NCBI RefSeq assembly: GCF_001660815.1
Contig: NZ_LYMI01000034.1
Location: 1-64,000, forward strand
DNA: 64,000 bases
Source: Xanthomonas nasturtii
Lineage (GTDB): Bacteria > Pseudomonadota > Gammaproteobacteria > Xanthomonadales > Xanthomonadaceae
Direction of reading: 5' to 3'
Shown piece after piece: positions 13,241 through 21,913 of this stretch (position 1 is the first letter of the stretch; the number at the start of each line of letters is the position of its first letter). The notes below the pieces were generated by a model. The model searched no databases and had not been told where the DNA came from. It was given only the letters and a program-made list of their open reading frames with translations. The position numbers and the translations under genes are program-made.

Positions 13241-14332
13241 CTAGGCCGCAGTCTCTTCCAGCAACGGCATCACCTGCGCTTCCAGCACTGCGCGGCGCCA
13301 TTGGCCCAGCGCCGCGGGCCAGCTGCGCTGCTCGATCAGGGTTTCCAGATGTCGGCGCGAGGCCAGCAGGCCATCCGGCAGACCGAGTTCGCGGCTGCGC
13401 TGCGCCACGGTGTCCTGCAGTCGCTTGAGCACGGCCTTGTTGCCGTCGGTGGCGGCTTGCGCCAGCGGCGCATGCTCTTCGTCGGGCAGCGGCGTATTGA
13501 GCGCGTCCCACACCGCAGTGGCGAGCTTACGCGGCGCCTTGGGGAATTTGTCGAACTGGCGCAGCAACGCGTCCAGATCGGCGGGTGGAAACCGCGCCAG
13601 CTGGCTGGCCAGTTCGTTGTCCAGGATCCAGCTGCGCGGGCGATCGCTCTGACGTGCCTGCAGGTCGCGCCAACGCAGCAGCCGCAGCAGCCGACGTTGC
13701 GCCGCCGGCTCCAGGAATTGCGCGGTGCGCAGGCTCACGTGCGGCCAGCGTTCGCCATCGTCGTGCTCCACCGTGGCGAGCAGGCGCTGCGCATCTTCGT
13801 CCAGCCAGCCCAGGCGGTCCTGCTCGGTAAGACGGCGGGTGAGTTCGTCGTGGATGGCGAACAGGTAGCGCACGTCGTCGGCGGCGTATTCCAGCTGCGA
13901 CGGCGATAGCGGGCGACGCATCCAGTCCGAACGCGTCTCGCCCTTGGTCAACAAGGTGCCGGTCACTTCCTGCACCAGTTTCTGATAGCCCATGCCGCCG
14001 CCGACACCGGCCAGCGCCGCGGCGATCTGGGTGTCGAACAGCGGCCGCGGCAAGACGCCGCACGCGCATTTGAACGTGACCAGGTCTTCGCTGGCGCTAT
14101 GCATCACCTTGACGATGTCGGTGGCGGTCAGCCACTCCTTGAGCGCCGCGTTCATGCCGGGAATCAGCGGGTCGATCAGCAGGATCTCCTCGCCGATGGC
14201 CATCTGCACCAGCGCCAGCTGCGGCCAGTAGGTGCGTTCGCGAATGAATTCGGTATCCAGGCCGATGCGCGACGGGCGCGCTGCCTGTAGACGTTCGGTC
14301 AGCTCGGAGGGGTGGGTGATCCAATGGGGCAC
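13241..14332 (-). CDS. rnd: Ribonuclease D
   Basis: A 363-residue 3'-5' exoribonuclease of the DEDD group that trims tRNA and other structured RNA precursors. The catalytic carboxylates are visible in GLDTEFIRERTYWP (motif I), LFDTQIAAALAG (motif II) and YAADDVRYLF (motif III). Helical HRDC-type domains follow (ERWPHVSLRTAQFLEP and beyond). The best start is a GTG at 14332 (VPHWITHPSELTERL): the frame is open upstream, but its translation there is the antisense of the next gene. It is divergent from the lipoprotein gene, with 94 bases between starts. Confidence 0.92.
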   Translation of the reverse strand: MPHWITHPSELTERLQAARPSRIGLDTEFIRERTYWPQLALVQMAIGEEILLIDPLIPGMNAALKEWLTATDIVKVMHSASEDLVTFKCACGVLPRPLFDTQIAAALAGVGGGMGYQKLVQEVTGTLLTKGETRSDWMRRPLSPSQLEYAADDVRYLFAIHDELTRRLTEQDRLGWLDEDAQRLLATVEHDDGERWPHVSLRTAQFLEPAAQRRLLRLLRWRDLQARQSDRPRSWILDNELASQLARFPPADLDALLRQFDKFPKAPRKLATAVWDALNTPLPDEEHAPLAQAATDGNKAVLKRLQDTVAQRSRELGLPDGLLASRRHLETLIEQRSWPAALGQWRRAVLEAQVMPLLEETAA

Positions 14333-14426
14333 GTGATTTCCGTCGACAGCAAGGGTTTGCGCAGAACGCGCAGAATAGCCTAACGTCGCGATCGCCTGTC
14401 GTGCGGCAGAGCACTGGAAGGAGCAG

Positions 14427-16292
14427 GTGGTGGATGAGTGCGGCAACCGGGTGGCAGCGTGGGCACTGATCGCTCTGAGTGTGTGCGCGTGTACGCGAAC
14501 ACCCACGCCAGCCCCTGCGGTTGCGCCGCAGCCTGCGCCTGCCGCCGCACCAAGCAAGCCGAATGTTTCCATCGGCGGCGAAGAATCCGCCGAAACCGTC
14601 GCACAGTGGCAACCGCCCGCGGTGGATCTGGGCGATGCGCCGTTGGCGCAGGTGCGCAAGCGCGCCGATCAGGCATTGCAGGAAGACCGCCTGTATCGCG
14701 ATGCCGACGATGCGATCCCGTTGTACCTGGCGATCCAGCAGCGCACCGAAGGCAAGGACGCTGAGAGCCTGCGCGGCCTGGCGCAGGCACGTGCCCGCCT
14801 GCTCGAGCGCGGCGCGGCGTTGATCGAACAGACCGAGCGCCAGGACGATGCGCTGGAGCAGGCACGCGAGTTGGCCATCGTCGCACTTGCGCTCGCGCCG
14901 CAGGACCCCAAGGTGCGCGCACTGCAGCGCGAGGTGGAAACCGCGCAGCGTGTGCTCGCGTTCAATCGCGCCGGCGAAGAAGACCTGCGCGGTGGACGGC
15001 TGGGTGAAGACGGCAATGGCGCGCTGGCGAATTTTCGCGATGCCGCGCAACTGGACCCGGACAATCCGCGTACCCGGCAGGGCTTGGCCGCCGTCGAAAG
15101 CGGCCTGCTGGAGCGTGCGGAACGGGCCGCGCAGGCGAGCGATTTCGTCGGTGCCCGCTACTGGCTGCAGATGGCAGGGCAGGTGCGCGAACGCGCGCCC
15201 ACCATCGCCGATGCACGCGCGCGGGTGGAACGCATGCGCCGCGCGCAGATCGCCGCCTTGCACGATGCCGGTCTGCACGATCTGACCTCGCCACGTGGGC
15301 TCAAGCCGGCCGGGGGAAAACTTGCCGAGGTGCTGCGCATCGCCGACCCCGGCGACCCGGTGGCCGGCGACCTGCGCCGCCGCCTGGAATTGGCCACGCA
15401 TTACGGCAGCTTCCGCCCCGGGCAGGTGTTCACCGATGGGCTCAAGGTGGGCGGGCGCGGGCCGCAGATGATCGTGGTGCCGCATGGCGCCTTCCAGATG
15501 GGGGCGGGCGATGCCGAGCCCGGGGCATCGGACAACGAGCGCCCCGCGCATTACGTGCGTTTCGCGCGCGGCTTTGCGCTCTCGATCACCGAGGTGACGG
15601 TGGCCGAGTTCCGTCAGTTCGTCGAAGCCACCGGCGCGCGCCCGCGCGCCACCCGGCGCGGGCATTCGGTGGTGTACGACGAGCGCAGCGGCAACTTCAT
15701 CCGCCGCAGCGGCGTGGATTGGCAGTCCGACTACAACGGCGCCCAGGCCGCGCCCAATAGCCCGGTGATGCACATCAGCATCCGCGATGCCGAAGCGTAC
15801 GCGTCCTGGCTCTCGGAACAGACCGGTCGCCACTATCACGTGCCCAGCGAGGCCGAATTCGAATATGCGGTGCGCGCCGGCACCACCGGGCGTTACCCAT
15901 GGGGCAATGCCGGCTCGCCCCCGGTCGATGCGGGCAACTTCACCGGCGGCAACGACGTCTCGCGCAGCGGCCGGCACTGGAACAACGGCTTTGTCGGCTA
16001 CGGCGACGGCTTCTGGGGTCCGGCGCCGGTGGCCAGCTTCCGCGCCAACGCCTGGGGCCTGCACGACATGGGCGGCAATCTGAGCGAATGGGTGGCCGAT
16101 TGCTGGCATGCCAGCTACCGCCGTGCGCCGGCCGACGGCGCCGCCTGGTACAACCCGGGCTGCCGGCAGCGCATGATCCGCGGCGGCAGCTGGGCCAATT
16201 CGCCGCAACAGACGCGCGCGGCCTGGCGACAGTCGCAGGATTCGGACACCACCAGCGCACGCATCGGCTTCCGGCTGGCGCGCGGAATCTAG
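14427..16292 (+). CDS. Lipoprotein with helical repeats and a C-terminal SUMF1/FGE-like domain
   Basis: A 621-residue envelope protein. The N-terminus has a lipoprotein-type signal (WALIALSVCAC), so it is probably membrane-anchored. Residues about 60-300 are helical repeats of TPR character, and about 345-620 form a formylglycine-generating-enzyme-like (SUMF1) domain: GAFQMGAGD, ITEVTVAEFRQFVEATG, RYPWGN, DMGGNLSEWVADCW and RGGSWANSPQQTRAAWR. The segment where true FGE carries its active-site cysteines reads GGSWANSP without cysteine, so sulfatase activation is unlikely and the fold may be structural. The start is GTG at 14427 or 14430 behind AAGGAG at 14418-14423; spacing favours 14430. A tmRNA-like 3' end follows the stop codon. 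Confidence 0.82.
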   Translation: MVDECGNRVAAWALIALSVCACTRTPTPAPAVAPQPAPAAAPSKPNVSIGGEESAETVAQWQPPAVDLGDAPLAQVRKRADQALQEDRLYRDADDAIPLYLAIQQRTEGKDAESLRGLAQARARLLERGAALIEQTERQDDALEQARELAIVALALAPQDPKVRALQREVETAQRVLAFNRAGEEDLRGGRLGEDGNGALANFRDAAQLDPDNPRTRQGLAAVESGLLERAERAAQASDFVGARYWLQMAGQVRERAPTIADARARVERMRRAQIAALHDAGLHDLTSPRGLKPAGGKLAEVLRIADPGDPVAGDLRRRLELATHYGSFRPGQVFTDGLKVGGRGPQMIVVPHGAFQMGAGDAEPGASDNERPAHYVRFARGFALSITEVTVAEFRQFVEATGARPRATRRGHSVVYDERSGNFIRRSGVDWQSDYNGAQAAPNSPVMHISIRDAEAYASWLSEQTGRHYHVPSEAEFEYAVRAGTTGRYPWGNAGSPPVDAGNFTGGNDVSRSGRHWNNGFVGYGDGFWGPAPVASFRANAWGLHDMGGNLSEWVADCWHASYRRAPADGAAWYNPGCRQRMIRGGSWANSPQQTRAAWRQSQDSDTTSARIGFRLARGI

Positions 16293-16310
16293 AGTTGAGG
16301 GGAGGGGCGC

Positions 16311-16346
16311 TTCGGGACGGCGGTTCGATTCCGCCCGTCTCCACCA
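16311..16346 (+). other. tmRNA/tRNA 3'-end fragment (probable attachment-site scar)
   Basis: GGCGG-TTCGATT-CCGCC (16319-16335) forms a perfect T arm. It is followed by CGTCTCC, a discriminator A and CCA ending at 16346, and preceded by GGGAC. This is the 3' end expected of a tmRNA, or less likely a tRNA. There is no matching 5' half, and the DNA upstream is coding, so it is only a 3' fragment. Such a copy is what site-specific integrases leave at the far end of an integrated island (family knowledge). The broken virJ gene next to it supports a past insertion or deletion. Confidence 0.6.
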
Positions 16347-16453
16347 ATCCGCTCACCTCCACCAAACAGCGTTCAAGGCGAGCGACTACAGCCTGGAATT
16401 CTCGATGCAGAGAGTTCCCGGCCTTTTCATGTGCATTGCAGGGGCCGGATGCA

Positions 16454-17237
16454 ATGCATAGCGCCGGCGTGGCCGTGGTGGATACCGCCACTTACCGCGA
16501 ACGCGTGCGCTCGCATCATGCCGCCTGCAGCTCGCTGGCCGACGATGCCGAGCGGCTGGGCAAGAAATTGTTGCGCGCCGACCATGTCGATGCCTTCCTG
16601 CCGCCGGTACTGGTCGGGCAGGGCGACGGTGCGGTGCTGGCGCGTCAAGCACTGGCCGCTGCGGCGGCGCCCGACGTGCTGGGCGGTGCGGTGGTCGCCG
16701 ACGCCGGTAGCAAGGATCCAGGCCTGGCCTGTTCGTGCGACATGCCCGATGCCAATCAAGGCGTTCTCGACGATCTGGTCGACGACGCCAGCCCGATGCA
16801 GATCGCCGCGGCCACCCGCGGCCACTTCCTGGCCGCGCAGGCACAAGGCCTGGGCGACTTGCCGCTGGTGGAACTGCATGCGCCCGGCAGCGACCGTCTG
16901 GTGGTCATGCTGGCCGGCGATGGCGGCTGGCGCGAACTGGGCAAGGGCATCGCCGCGCAACTGCAGCAGCAGGGCGTGTCGGTGGTGGGTTGGAACAGCC
17001 TGCGCTACTGATGCCGAACGCGATGTGGAGCCGGCCATCCAGTCGCTGGATGCGCATCGTCTGCACTGCATTTATGGCGAAGAAGAAAAGGACACGCTGT
17101 GTCCGGAACTGCGCGCACGTGGCGTGCAGGTGCTCGCACGCCACGGCGGGCACCACTTCGATCATGATCCGGCGGTGTTGGCCGGGCTGCTGATGCAGGG
17201 CTGGCAGCATGCAGTGCAGGCGCCTAGCGGCTCCTGA
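16454..17237 (+). pseudogene. virJ/acvB-type virulence protein, truncated and internally deleted
   Basis: A remnant of the AcvB/VirJ family (periplasmic alpha/beta-hydrolase-like proteins linked to virulence in Agrobacterium). From 16454 the frame reads AGVAVVDTATYRERVRSHH and then VVMLAGDGGWRELGKGIAAQ and GVSVVGWNSLRY, stopping with TGA at 17009. The normal C-terminus resumes in another frame (LHCIYGEEEKDTLCPEL, then GGHHFDHDPAVLAGLL) and ends at 17237. The central VirJ hydrolase segment between them is missing, and the N-terminus with its signal peptide is gone. Where a serine-hydrolase elbow would be expected, the sequence is VGQGDGA. No functional product is expected. Confidence 0.8.
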
Positions 17238-17281
17238 CGTTGCTCAGCGCTGAAACCGGCGCTGTCATGCGTCGCTTGCTT

Positions 17282-18619
17282 TCAGCCTTCGCCAGAGTCC
17301 ACCCGCACCTCGATGCTGCCATCGGCCAGCTGCGCACGCAGGCGCTCGCCTGCGACCACGTCGGCCGCGCTGCGCACCACGCTGCCATCGGCGGGGCGGG
17401 TCACGATGGCATAGCCACGCGCCACCGTGGCCAGCGGGCTGACCGCTTCCAGCGAGCGCGCAACGCTGCGCAGTTGCAGTTGATCGTGCTGCAGGCGGCG
17501 TTGCATCGCCGCCTGCGGGTGCAATGCCCGCAGACGTTGCTGCAGGCTGGCCAGATGGCGTCGCGGGTTGTGCGATTGCAGCTGCGCCTGCCCGCGTTGC
17601 ATCCGCGATTGCAGGCGTTCCAGCACCTGGGTCATGCGTGTGCGCAGCTGGCGGCCGGCCTCTTCCTGGCGGCGGTGCAGCAGTTGCAGGCGCGCCTGCG
17701 GGCTGTGCGCACGCAGGCGCAGTGCAAGCCGGTCGGCGCGTTGCATGGCAGTGCCCAGGGCATGCTGCTGCAGCTGTGCCATGCGTGCCCGAGCACGCTG
17801 CACGCGTGCGACCAGCTCGCGTTGATCGGGCACCAGCAATTCGGCCGCTACCGAGGGCGTGGGTGCACGCACGTCGGCCACGAAATCGCTGAGGCTGAAG
17901 TCGGTCTCGTGGCCCACCGCCGACACTACCGGCGTCTGCGCGGCAGCGATCGCGCGCGCCAGGCGTTCGTCGTTGAAGGCCCACAGATCTTCCAGCGAGC
18001 CGCCACCGCGGGTGATCAGGATGACGTCGTAACGCCCGGAGGCATCGGCGCGCTGCAGCAGCGAGGTGACCTGCGCGGCGGCGCTGTCGCCCTGCACCAG
18101 CGACGGCAGCAGGTCCACTTCCAACAGCGGAAAGCGCCGTGCCAGCACGCTGAGCACATCGCGCACCGCCGCGCCGCTGGGCGAGGTGATCACCGCCAGA
18201 CGGCGCACATGCGCAGGCAACGGTTGCTTGCGCTCGGCATCGAACAAGCCTTCGGCCGCCAGGCGCGCACGCAGTTCGTCGAAGGCACGTCGCAGCGCGC
18301 CTTCGCCGGCTTCTTCCATGTGGTCGAGCACCAGTTGGTAGTCGCCGCGCGCTTCGTACAGGGTCAGGCGTCCACGCGCGAGCACGCGCAAGCCTTCGCG
18401 CGGCTGGAACTTCAGCCATGTGCTCTTGGGTTTGAACATCGCGCAGCGGATCTGTGCGCGTGCGTCCTTCAGCGTGAAGTACAGATGGCCCGAGGACGGG
18501 CGGGTGACGCTGCTCAGCTCTGCTTCCACCCACACCAGCGGGAAGCTGCCTTCCAGCAGGTCGCGCGCCAGCGTATTGAGCTGGCTGGGAGTGAGGATAT
18601 GTTCGTTGCGGTCGGCCAT
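17282..18619 (-). CDS. xseA: Exodeoxyribonuclease VII large subunit
   Basis: The 445-residue catalytic subunit of exonuclease VII, which degrades single-stranded DNA from both ends and acts with the small subunit XseB (not in this window). The N-terminal OB fold is at about 5-100 ([35 protein letters not shown]), followed by the conserved core [38 protein letters not shown] and [22 protein letters not shown] long arginine/glutamine-rich coiled coil follows, and the C-terminal motif is [13 protein letters not shown]. It lies downstream of queG on the same strand with a gap of about 150 bases. Confidence 0.95.
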   Translation of the reverse strand: MADRNEHILTPSQLNTLARDLLEGSFPLVWVEAELSSVTRPSSGHLYFTLKDARAQIRCAMFKPKSTWLKFQPREGLRVLARGRLTLYEARGDYQLVLDHMEEAGEGALRRAFDELRARLAAEGLFDAERKQPLPAHVRRLAVITSPSGAAVRDVLSVLARRFPLLEVDLLPSLVQGDSAAAQVTSLLQRADASGRYDVILITRGGGSLEDLWAFNDERLARAIAAAQTPVVSAVGHETDFSLSDFVADVRAPTPSVAAELLVPDQRELVARVQRARARMAQLQQHALGTAMQRADRLALRLRAHSPQARLQLLHRRQEEAGRQLRTRMTQVLERLQSRMQRGQAQLQSHNPRRHLASLQQRLRALHPQAAMQRRLQHDQLQLRSVARSLEAVSPLATVARGYAIVTRPADGSVVRSAADVVAGERLRAQLADGSIEVRVDSGEG

Positions 18620-18766
18620 CGCCGCATTATCCCGTAGCGGCGCCGGTCGTGGGTGATCGGTTGCCCGAAGCTCATGAGCCCGGTGGCTGATCGTGGGCCA
18701 TCGCCTGCCGCGCGTGTGGCGCCGATGGCTGTGGCGCCAGCGGAACGCATGGCAAACGCTCGCGGC

Positions 18767-19834
18767 TCAGAGACCGTGCTGCGCCAGCGCCCAGCCCACG
18801 TGTTCGCGCACCAGCTCCGAGTCGTCGTGGCGACGCGCTTGCAGTGCGGCCAGGACTTCCGGCGTGCCCGGTGCATTGCCCAGCCCCACTGCGATATTGC
18901 GTAGCCAGCGTTCGTGTCCGCTGCGGCGGATCGGGCTGCCCTCGGTGCGGCGCAGGAATTCGGCTTCGTCCCAGGCAAACAGCTGCGGCAGCGTTGCCAC
19001 ATCCAGATCGTTGCGGGCGCGGAAGTCGGCCTCGTCGGTGCGTTTGGCGAACTTGTTCCAGGGGCAGATCAGCTGGCAATCGTCGCAGCCGAAGATGCGG
19101 TTGCCGATTGGCTTGCGCATCTCTTCCGGAATGGCGCCGTCGTGTTCGATGGTGAGGTAGGCAATGCAGCGGCGCGCATCCAGCCGGTACGGCGCGATGA
19201 TGGCCTGGGTCGGGCAGATGTCGATGCAGCGCGTGCAGGTGCCGCAATGCGCGGTGGCGGGCGTGTCGATGGGCAGCGGCAGATCCAGGTAGATCTCGCC
19301 CAGGAAAAACCACGAGCCGCCGTTGCGATCGATCAGGCAGGTGTGTTTGCCGATCCAGCCCAGCCCGGCGTTGCGCGCCAAAGCACGCTCCAGCACCGGC
19401 GCCGAATCGACGAACACGCGGAAGCCGAACGCGCCGATCTCGCCCTGGATGCGCTCTGCCAGTTTCTGCAGCCGGTTGCGCATCAGCTTGTGGTAATCGC
19501 GCCCCAGCGCATAGCGCGCCACGTACGCACGGTTGCCGTCGTGCAAGGTGTTCCAGGCCTCGGTGTCGTCCTTGCGGCCGTAATCCATGCCCACCGACAA
19601 CACCCGCAAGGTGCCAGGCACCAGCTCCTGCGGGCGCGAGCGCTTGTCGCCATGCTGGGCCATCCAGTGCATGGTGCCGTACAGGCCTTCTGCCAGCCAG
19701 CTGCGCAGATGCGCCTCGTCTTCGCCCAGCTCGATGCCGGTGATGCCGCAGCGTTGAAAGCCGGCTTCGCGCGCAAGCGCACGGATACGCGCGGCGGCAT
19801 CGGTAGGGTCGGGGCGGGCGAGGACGGCAGACAT
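18767..19834 (-). CDS. queG: Epoxyqueuosine reductase
   Basis: A 355-residue iron-sulfur, cobalamin-dependent enzyme that performs the last step of queuosine synthesis, reducing epoxyqueuosine in tRNA. The two 4Fe-4S clusters are visible: CGTCTRCIDICPTQAI, and GCDDCQLICPWNK with a cysteine upstream in RRCIAYLTIEH. The catalytic-aspartate region is FRVFVDSAPVLERALA, followed by GLGWIGKHTCLI. A HEAT-like C-terminal tail follows. The start at 19834 (MSAVLARPD) is preceded at once by a -10-like TATACT, suggesting a leaderless transcript. nnr starts only 24 bases away on the other strand. Confidence 0.94.
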   Translation of the reverse strand: MSAVLARPDPTDAAARIRALAREAGFQRCGITGIELGEDEAHLRSWLAEGLYGTMHWMAQHGDKRSRPQELVPGTLRVLSVGMDYGRKDDTEAWNTLHDGNRAYVARYALGRDYHKLMRNRLQKLAERIQGEIGAFGFRVFVDSAPVLERALARNAGLGWIGKHTCLIDRNGGSWFFLGEIYLDLPLPIDTPATAHCGTCTRCIDICPTQAIIAPYRLDARRCIAYLTIEHDGAIPEEMRKPIGNRIFGCDDCQLICPWNKFAKRTDEADFRARNDLDVATLPQLFAWDEAEFLRRTEGSPIRRSGHERWLRNIAVGLGNAPGTPEVLAALQARRHDDSELVREHVGWALAQHGL

Positions 19835-19841
19835 GGCGACA

Positions 19842-19849
19842 AGTATAGA
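19842..19849. promoter_or_regulatory. Overlapping divergent -10 elements, queG/nnr
   Basis: The 24 bases between the two start codons contain AGTATAGA. On the plus strand TATAGA (19844-19849) ends 9 bases before the nnr ATG; on the minus strand TATACT (19847-19842) ends 7 bases before the queG ATG. Both transcripts would begin at or next to the start codon, and the two boxes share four base pairs. No good -35 hexamer is visible on either side, so this is a candidate only. Confidence 0.45.
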
Positions 19850-19858
19850 ATTCCCGGC

Positions 19859-21346
19859 ATGTACGCACCGCTCGCTCTTTACGACACCGCTGCCGCACGC
19901 ACGCTCGATGCGCAGGCCACCATGCTGCTGGGTGGCGATGGCTACCTGCTGATGCAACGCGCCGGGCAGGCTGCCTGGCAATGCTTGCTGGAGCGCTGGC
20001 CGCAGGCGCGCCGCATCGTGGTGGTCTGCGGTACCGGCAACAACGGCGGCGATGGCTATGTGCTGGCGCGCCTGGCGCAGCGCGCAGGGCGCCATGTGCG
20101 CGTGGTACATCTGCCCGAGCATGGCCCGGCCTCGGAACTGGCGCAGCGTGCCTGCACCGACTATCTGGCCGTTGGCGGCGCGATCGAGTTGTTTCCGTAT
20201 GCGCTAGCGCAGGCCGATGTGATTGTCGATGCGCTGTTCGGCATCGGCCTGAACCGCGCGCCGGACGAGGCGACCGCTGCGTTGATGGACGCCATCAACA
20301 CGGCCGGGGTACCGGTGTTCGCGCTGGATGTTCCCAGCGGCATCGATGCAGATCACGGGGTGGCCTTCGGCGCCGCGGTCCGCGCGTCGCTGACCTTGCA
20401 ATTCATCGTGCCGCATCTGGGGCTCTACACCGGCGATGCGCTGGAGTACGCCGGCGAGCGCGCAGTCGCGTCGCTGGAGGTACCTGCGTCTGCATTCGAC
20501 GGACTAACGCCAGCCGCACACAGTTGGAATCGCGATGCGCTGGCAGCGCAGCTGCGCCCGCGTCGCCGCAATACGCACAAGGGCGAATCCGGGCGGGTGC
20601 TGTGCGTGGGCGGCAACCTGGGCAGCGGTGGCGCGATCATGCTGACCGCCGAAGCGGCCTTGCGCAGTGGCGCCGGGTTGGTGCAGGTGGCAACGCGTGC
20701 CGAGCATGTGACCCCGCTGCTGGCGCGCTGCCCCGAGGCGATGGTGCGTGCCGTGCAGGCCGATGACGACATCGCCGCACTGGCCGGCGCCGCCGATGCG
20801 GTCGCGCTCGGGCCCGGGCTAGGGCAGGACGCCTGGGCGCAGACCTTGTGGCGCGCGGCGCTGGGCTCGGACACGGCGCTGGTGATCGATGCCGATGGCC
20901 TGAATCTGTTGGCTGGCACCGATGTGCCGGCGCGTGGCCGGCGCGTGTTGACCCCACATCCAGGCGAAGCCGGTCGTCTGCTGGGGTGTTCGACCGGGGA
21001 AATCCAGCGCGATCGTCTGGCCGCTGCTGCAGCATTGGCAACACGCTACGACGCAGTGGTGGTGCTCAAGGGCGCCGGCACCGTGGTCGCCACGCCCGAT
21101 GCCTTGCCGCGCATCATCGATGCGGGGAATGCGGGCATGGCGGTCGGCGGCATGGGCGACCTGTTGACCGGCGTCATCGCCGCGCTGCTGGGGCAGGGCT
21201 GGTCGCCGTTCGATGCCGCCAGTCTCGGCGCCTTGCTGCACGCCTGCGCCGGCGATGCGGCCGCGCGCGCAGGCGAACGTGGCCTGTTGCCGACAGACCT
21301 GCTTCCCGAACTGCGCCGCCTTGCCAACGCCGGAGCCAGTGCATGA
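19859..21346 (+). CDS. nnr: Bifunctional NAD(P)H-hydrate epimerase / dehydratase
   Basis: A 495-residue metabolite-repair enzyme. The N-terminal YjeF_N domain (about 1-215; VCGTGNNGGDGYVLARL, DALFGIGLNR, LDVPSGIDAD) epimerises hydrated NAD(P)H. The C-terminal kinase-like domain (about 230-490; HKGESGRVLCVGGN, LGPGLGQD, LTPHPGEAGRLL, NAGMAVGGMGDLLTGVIA) dehydrates the S form back to NAD(P)H using ADP. The start is the ATG at 19859, only 24 bases from the divergent queG start. The stop overlaps the tsaE start (ATGA), so it heads an operon with tsaE, amiC and mutL, the classical bacterial arrangement. Confidence 0.95.
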   Translation: MYAPLALYDTAAARTLDAQATMLLGGDGYLLMQRAGQAAWQCLLERWPQARRIVVVCGTGNNGGDGYVLARLAQRAGRHVRVVHLPEHGPASELAQRACTDYLAVGGAIELFPYALAQADVIVDALFGIGLNRAPDEATAALMDAINTAGVPVFALDVPSGIDADHGVAFGAAVRASLTLQFIVPHLGLYTGDALEYAGERAVASLEVPASAFDGLTPAAHSWNRDALAAQLRPRRRNTHKGESGRVLCVGGNLGSGGAIMLTAEAALRSGAGLVQVATRAEHVTPLLARCPEAMVRAVQADDDIAALAGAADAVALGPGLGQDAWAQTLWRAALGSDTALVIDADGLNLLAGTDVPARGRRVLTPHPGEAGRLLGCSTGEIQRDRLAAAAALATRYDAVVVLKGAGTVVATPDALPRIIDAGNAGMAVGGMGDLLTGVIAALLGQGWSPFDAASLGALLHACAGDAAARAGERGLLPTDLLPELRRLANAGASA

Positions 21347-21843
21347 GCGAGCTCAACGGACAATTGGACGACCCCCAGGCCACCGAAATCCTGGGCCAGG
21401 CGCTGGCCGCGGTACGGCCTGCCAGCGCCGTGGTGCAGTTGCATGGCGACCTGGGCGCCGGCAAATCCACGCTCGCACGCACGCTGTTGCGCGCACTCGG
21501 CGTCACCGGGCCGATCCGCAGCCCCACCTACACACTGGTCGAACGCTACCCGCTGCGTACCGGCGATGAAGCCTGGCATCTGGATCTGTATCGCATCGGG
21601 CATGCCGGAGAGCTGGACTTTCTCGGGCTCGACGAAGGCAGTGCAAGCCTGTGGCTGATCGAATGGCCGGAGCGCGGTGCAGGCGTCCTGCCGCCGGTCG
21701 ATCTGGATGTGGAACTGGCCGTGGCCGGCGAAGGCCGCAGCGTCCGGCTGCTGGGCCGTAGCGCGACCGGACGCGGTTGGCTGGAGCGCCTCTCGCAGCA
21801 GCCCCAGTTGCGGGCTCTTTTTGCCGCCGCACAAGAAGAATGA
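21343..21843 (+). CDS. tsaE: tRNA threonylcarbamoyladenosine synthesis ATPase TsaE
   Basis: A 166-residue P-loop ATPase that works with TsaB and TsaD to make t6A37 in tRNAs reading ANN codons. The Walker A motif is LHGDLGAGKSTLAR, followed by IRSPTYTLVERYPL, the HLDLYRI segment and the Walker-B-like LWLIEWPERG. At its C-terminus it is slightly longer than minimal TsaE proteins. The start codon overlaps the nnr stop (ATGA), so translation is probably coupled. amiC follows after about 70 bases. Confidence 0.94.
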   Translation: MSELNGQLDDPQATEILGQALAAVRPASAVVQLHGDLGAGKSTLARTLLRALGVTGPIRSPTYTLVERYPLRTGDEAWHLDLYRIGHAGELDFLGLDEGSASLWLIEWPERGAGVLPPVDLDVELAVAGEGRSVRLLGRSATGRGWLERLSQQPQLRALFAAAQEE

Positions 21844-21913
21844 ACGCCAGGTTGTGGATTATTAAGGGAAATCACCTTGCAATTCACGCAGTTGGGTGAT
21901 TGAATCCAGCGCC

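Noticed and set aside
14097-16208. 703-codon minus-strand frame opposite the FGE-like lipoprotein
   Set aside because: Antisense of a recognised gene, histidine/arginine-rich and without motifs.
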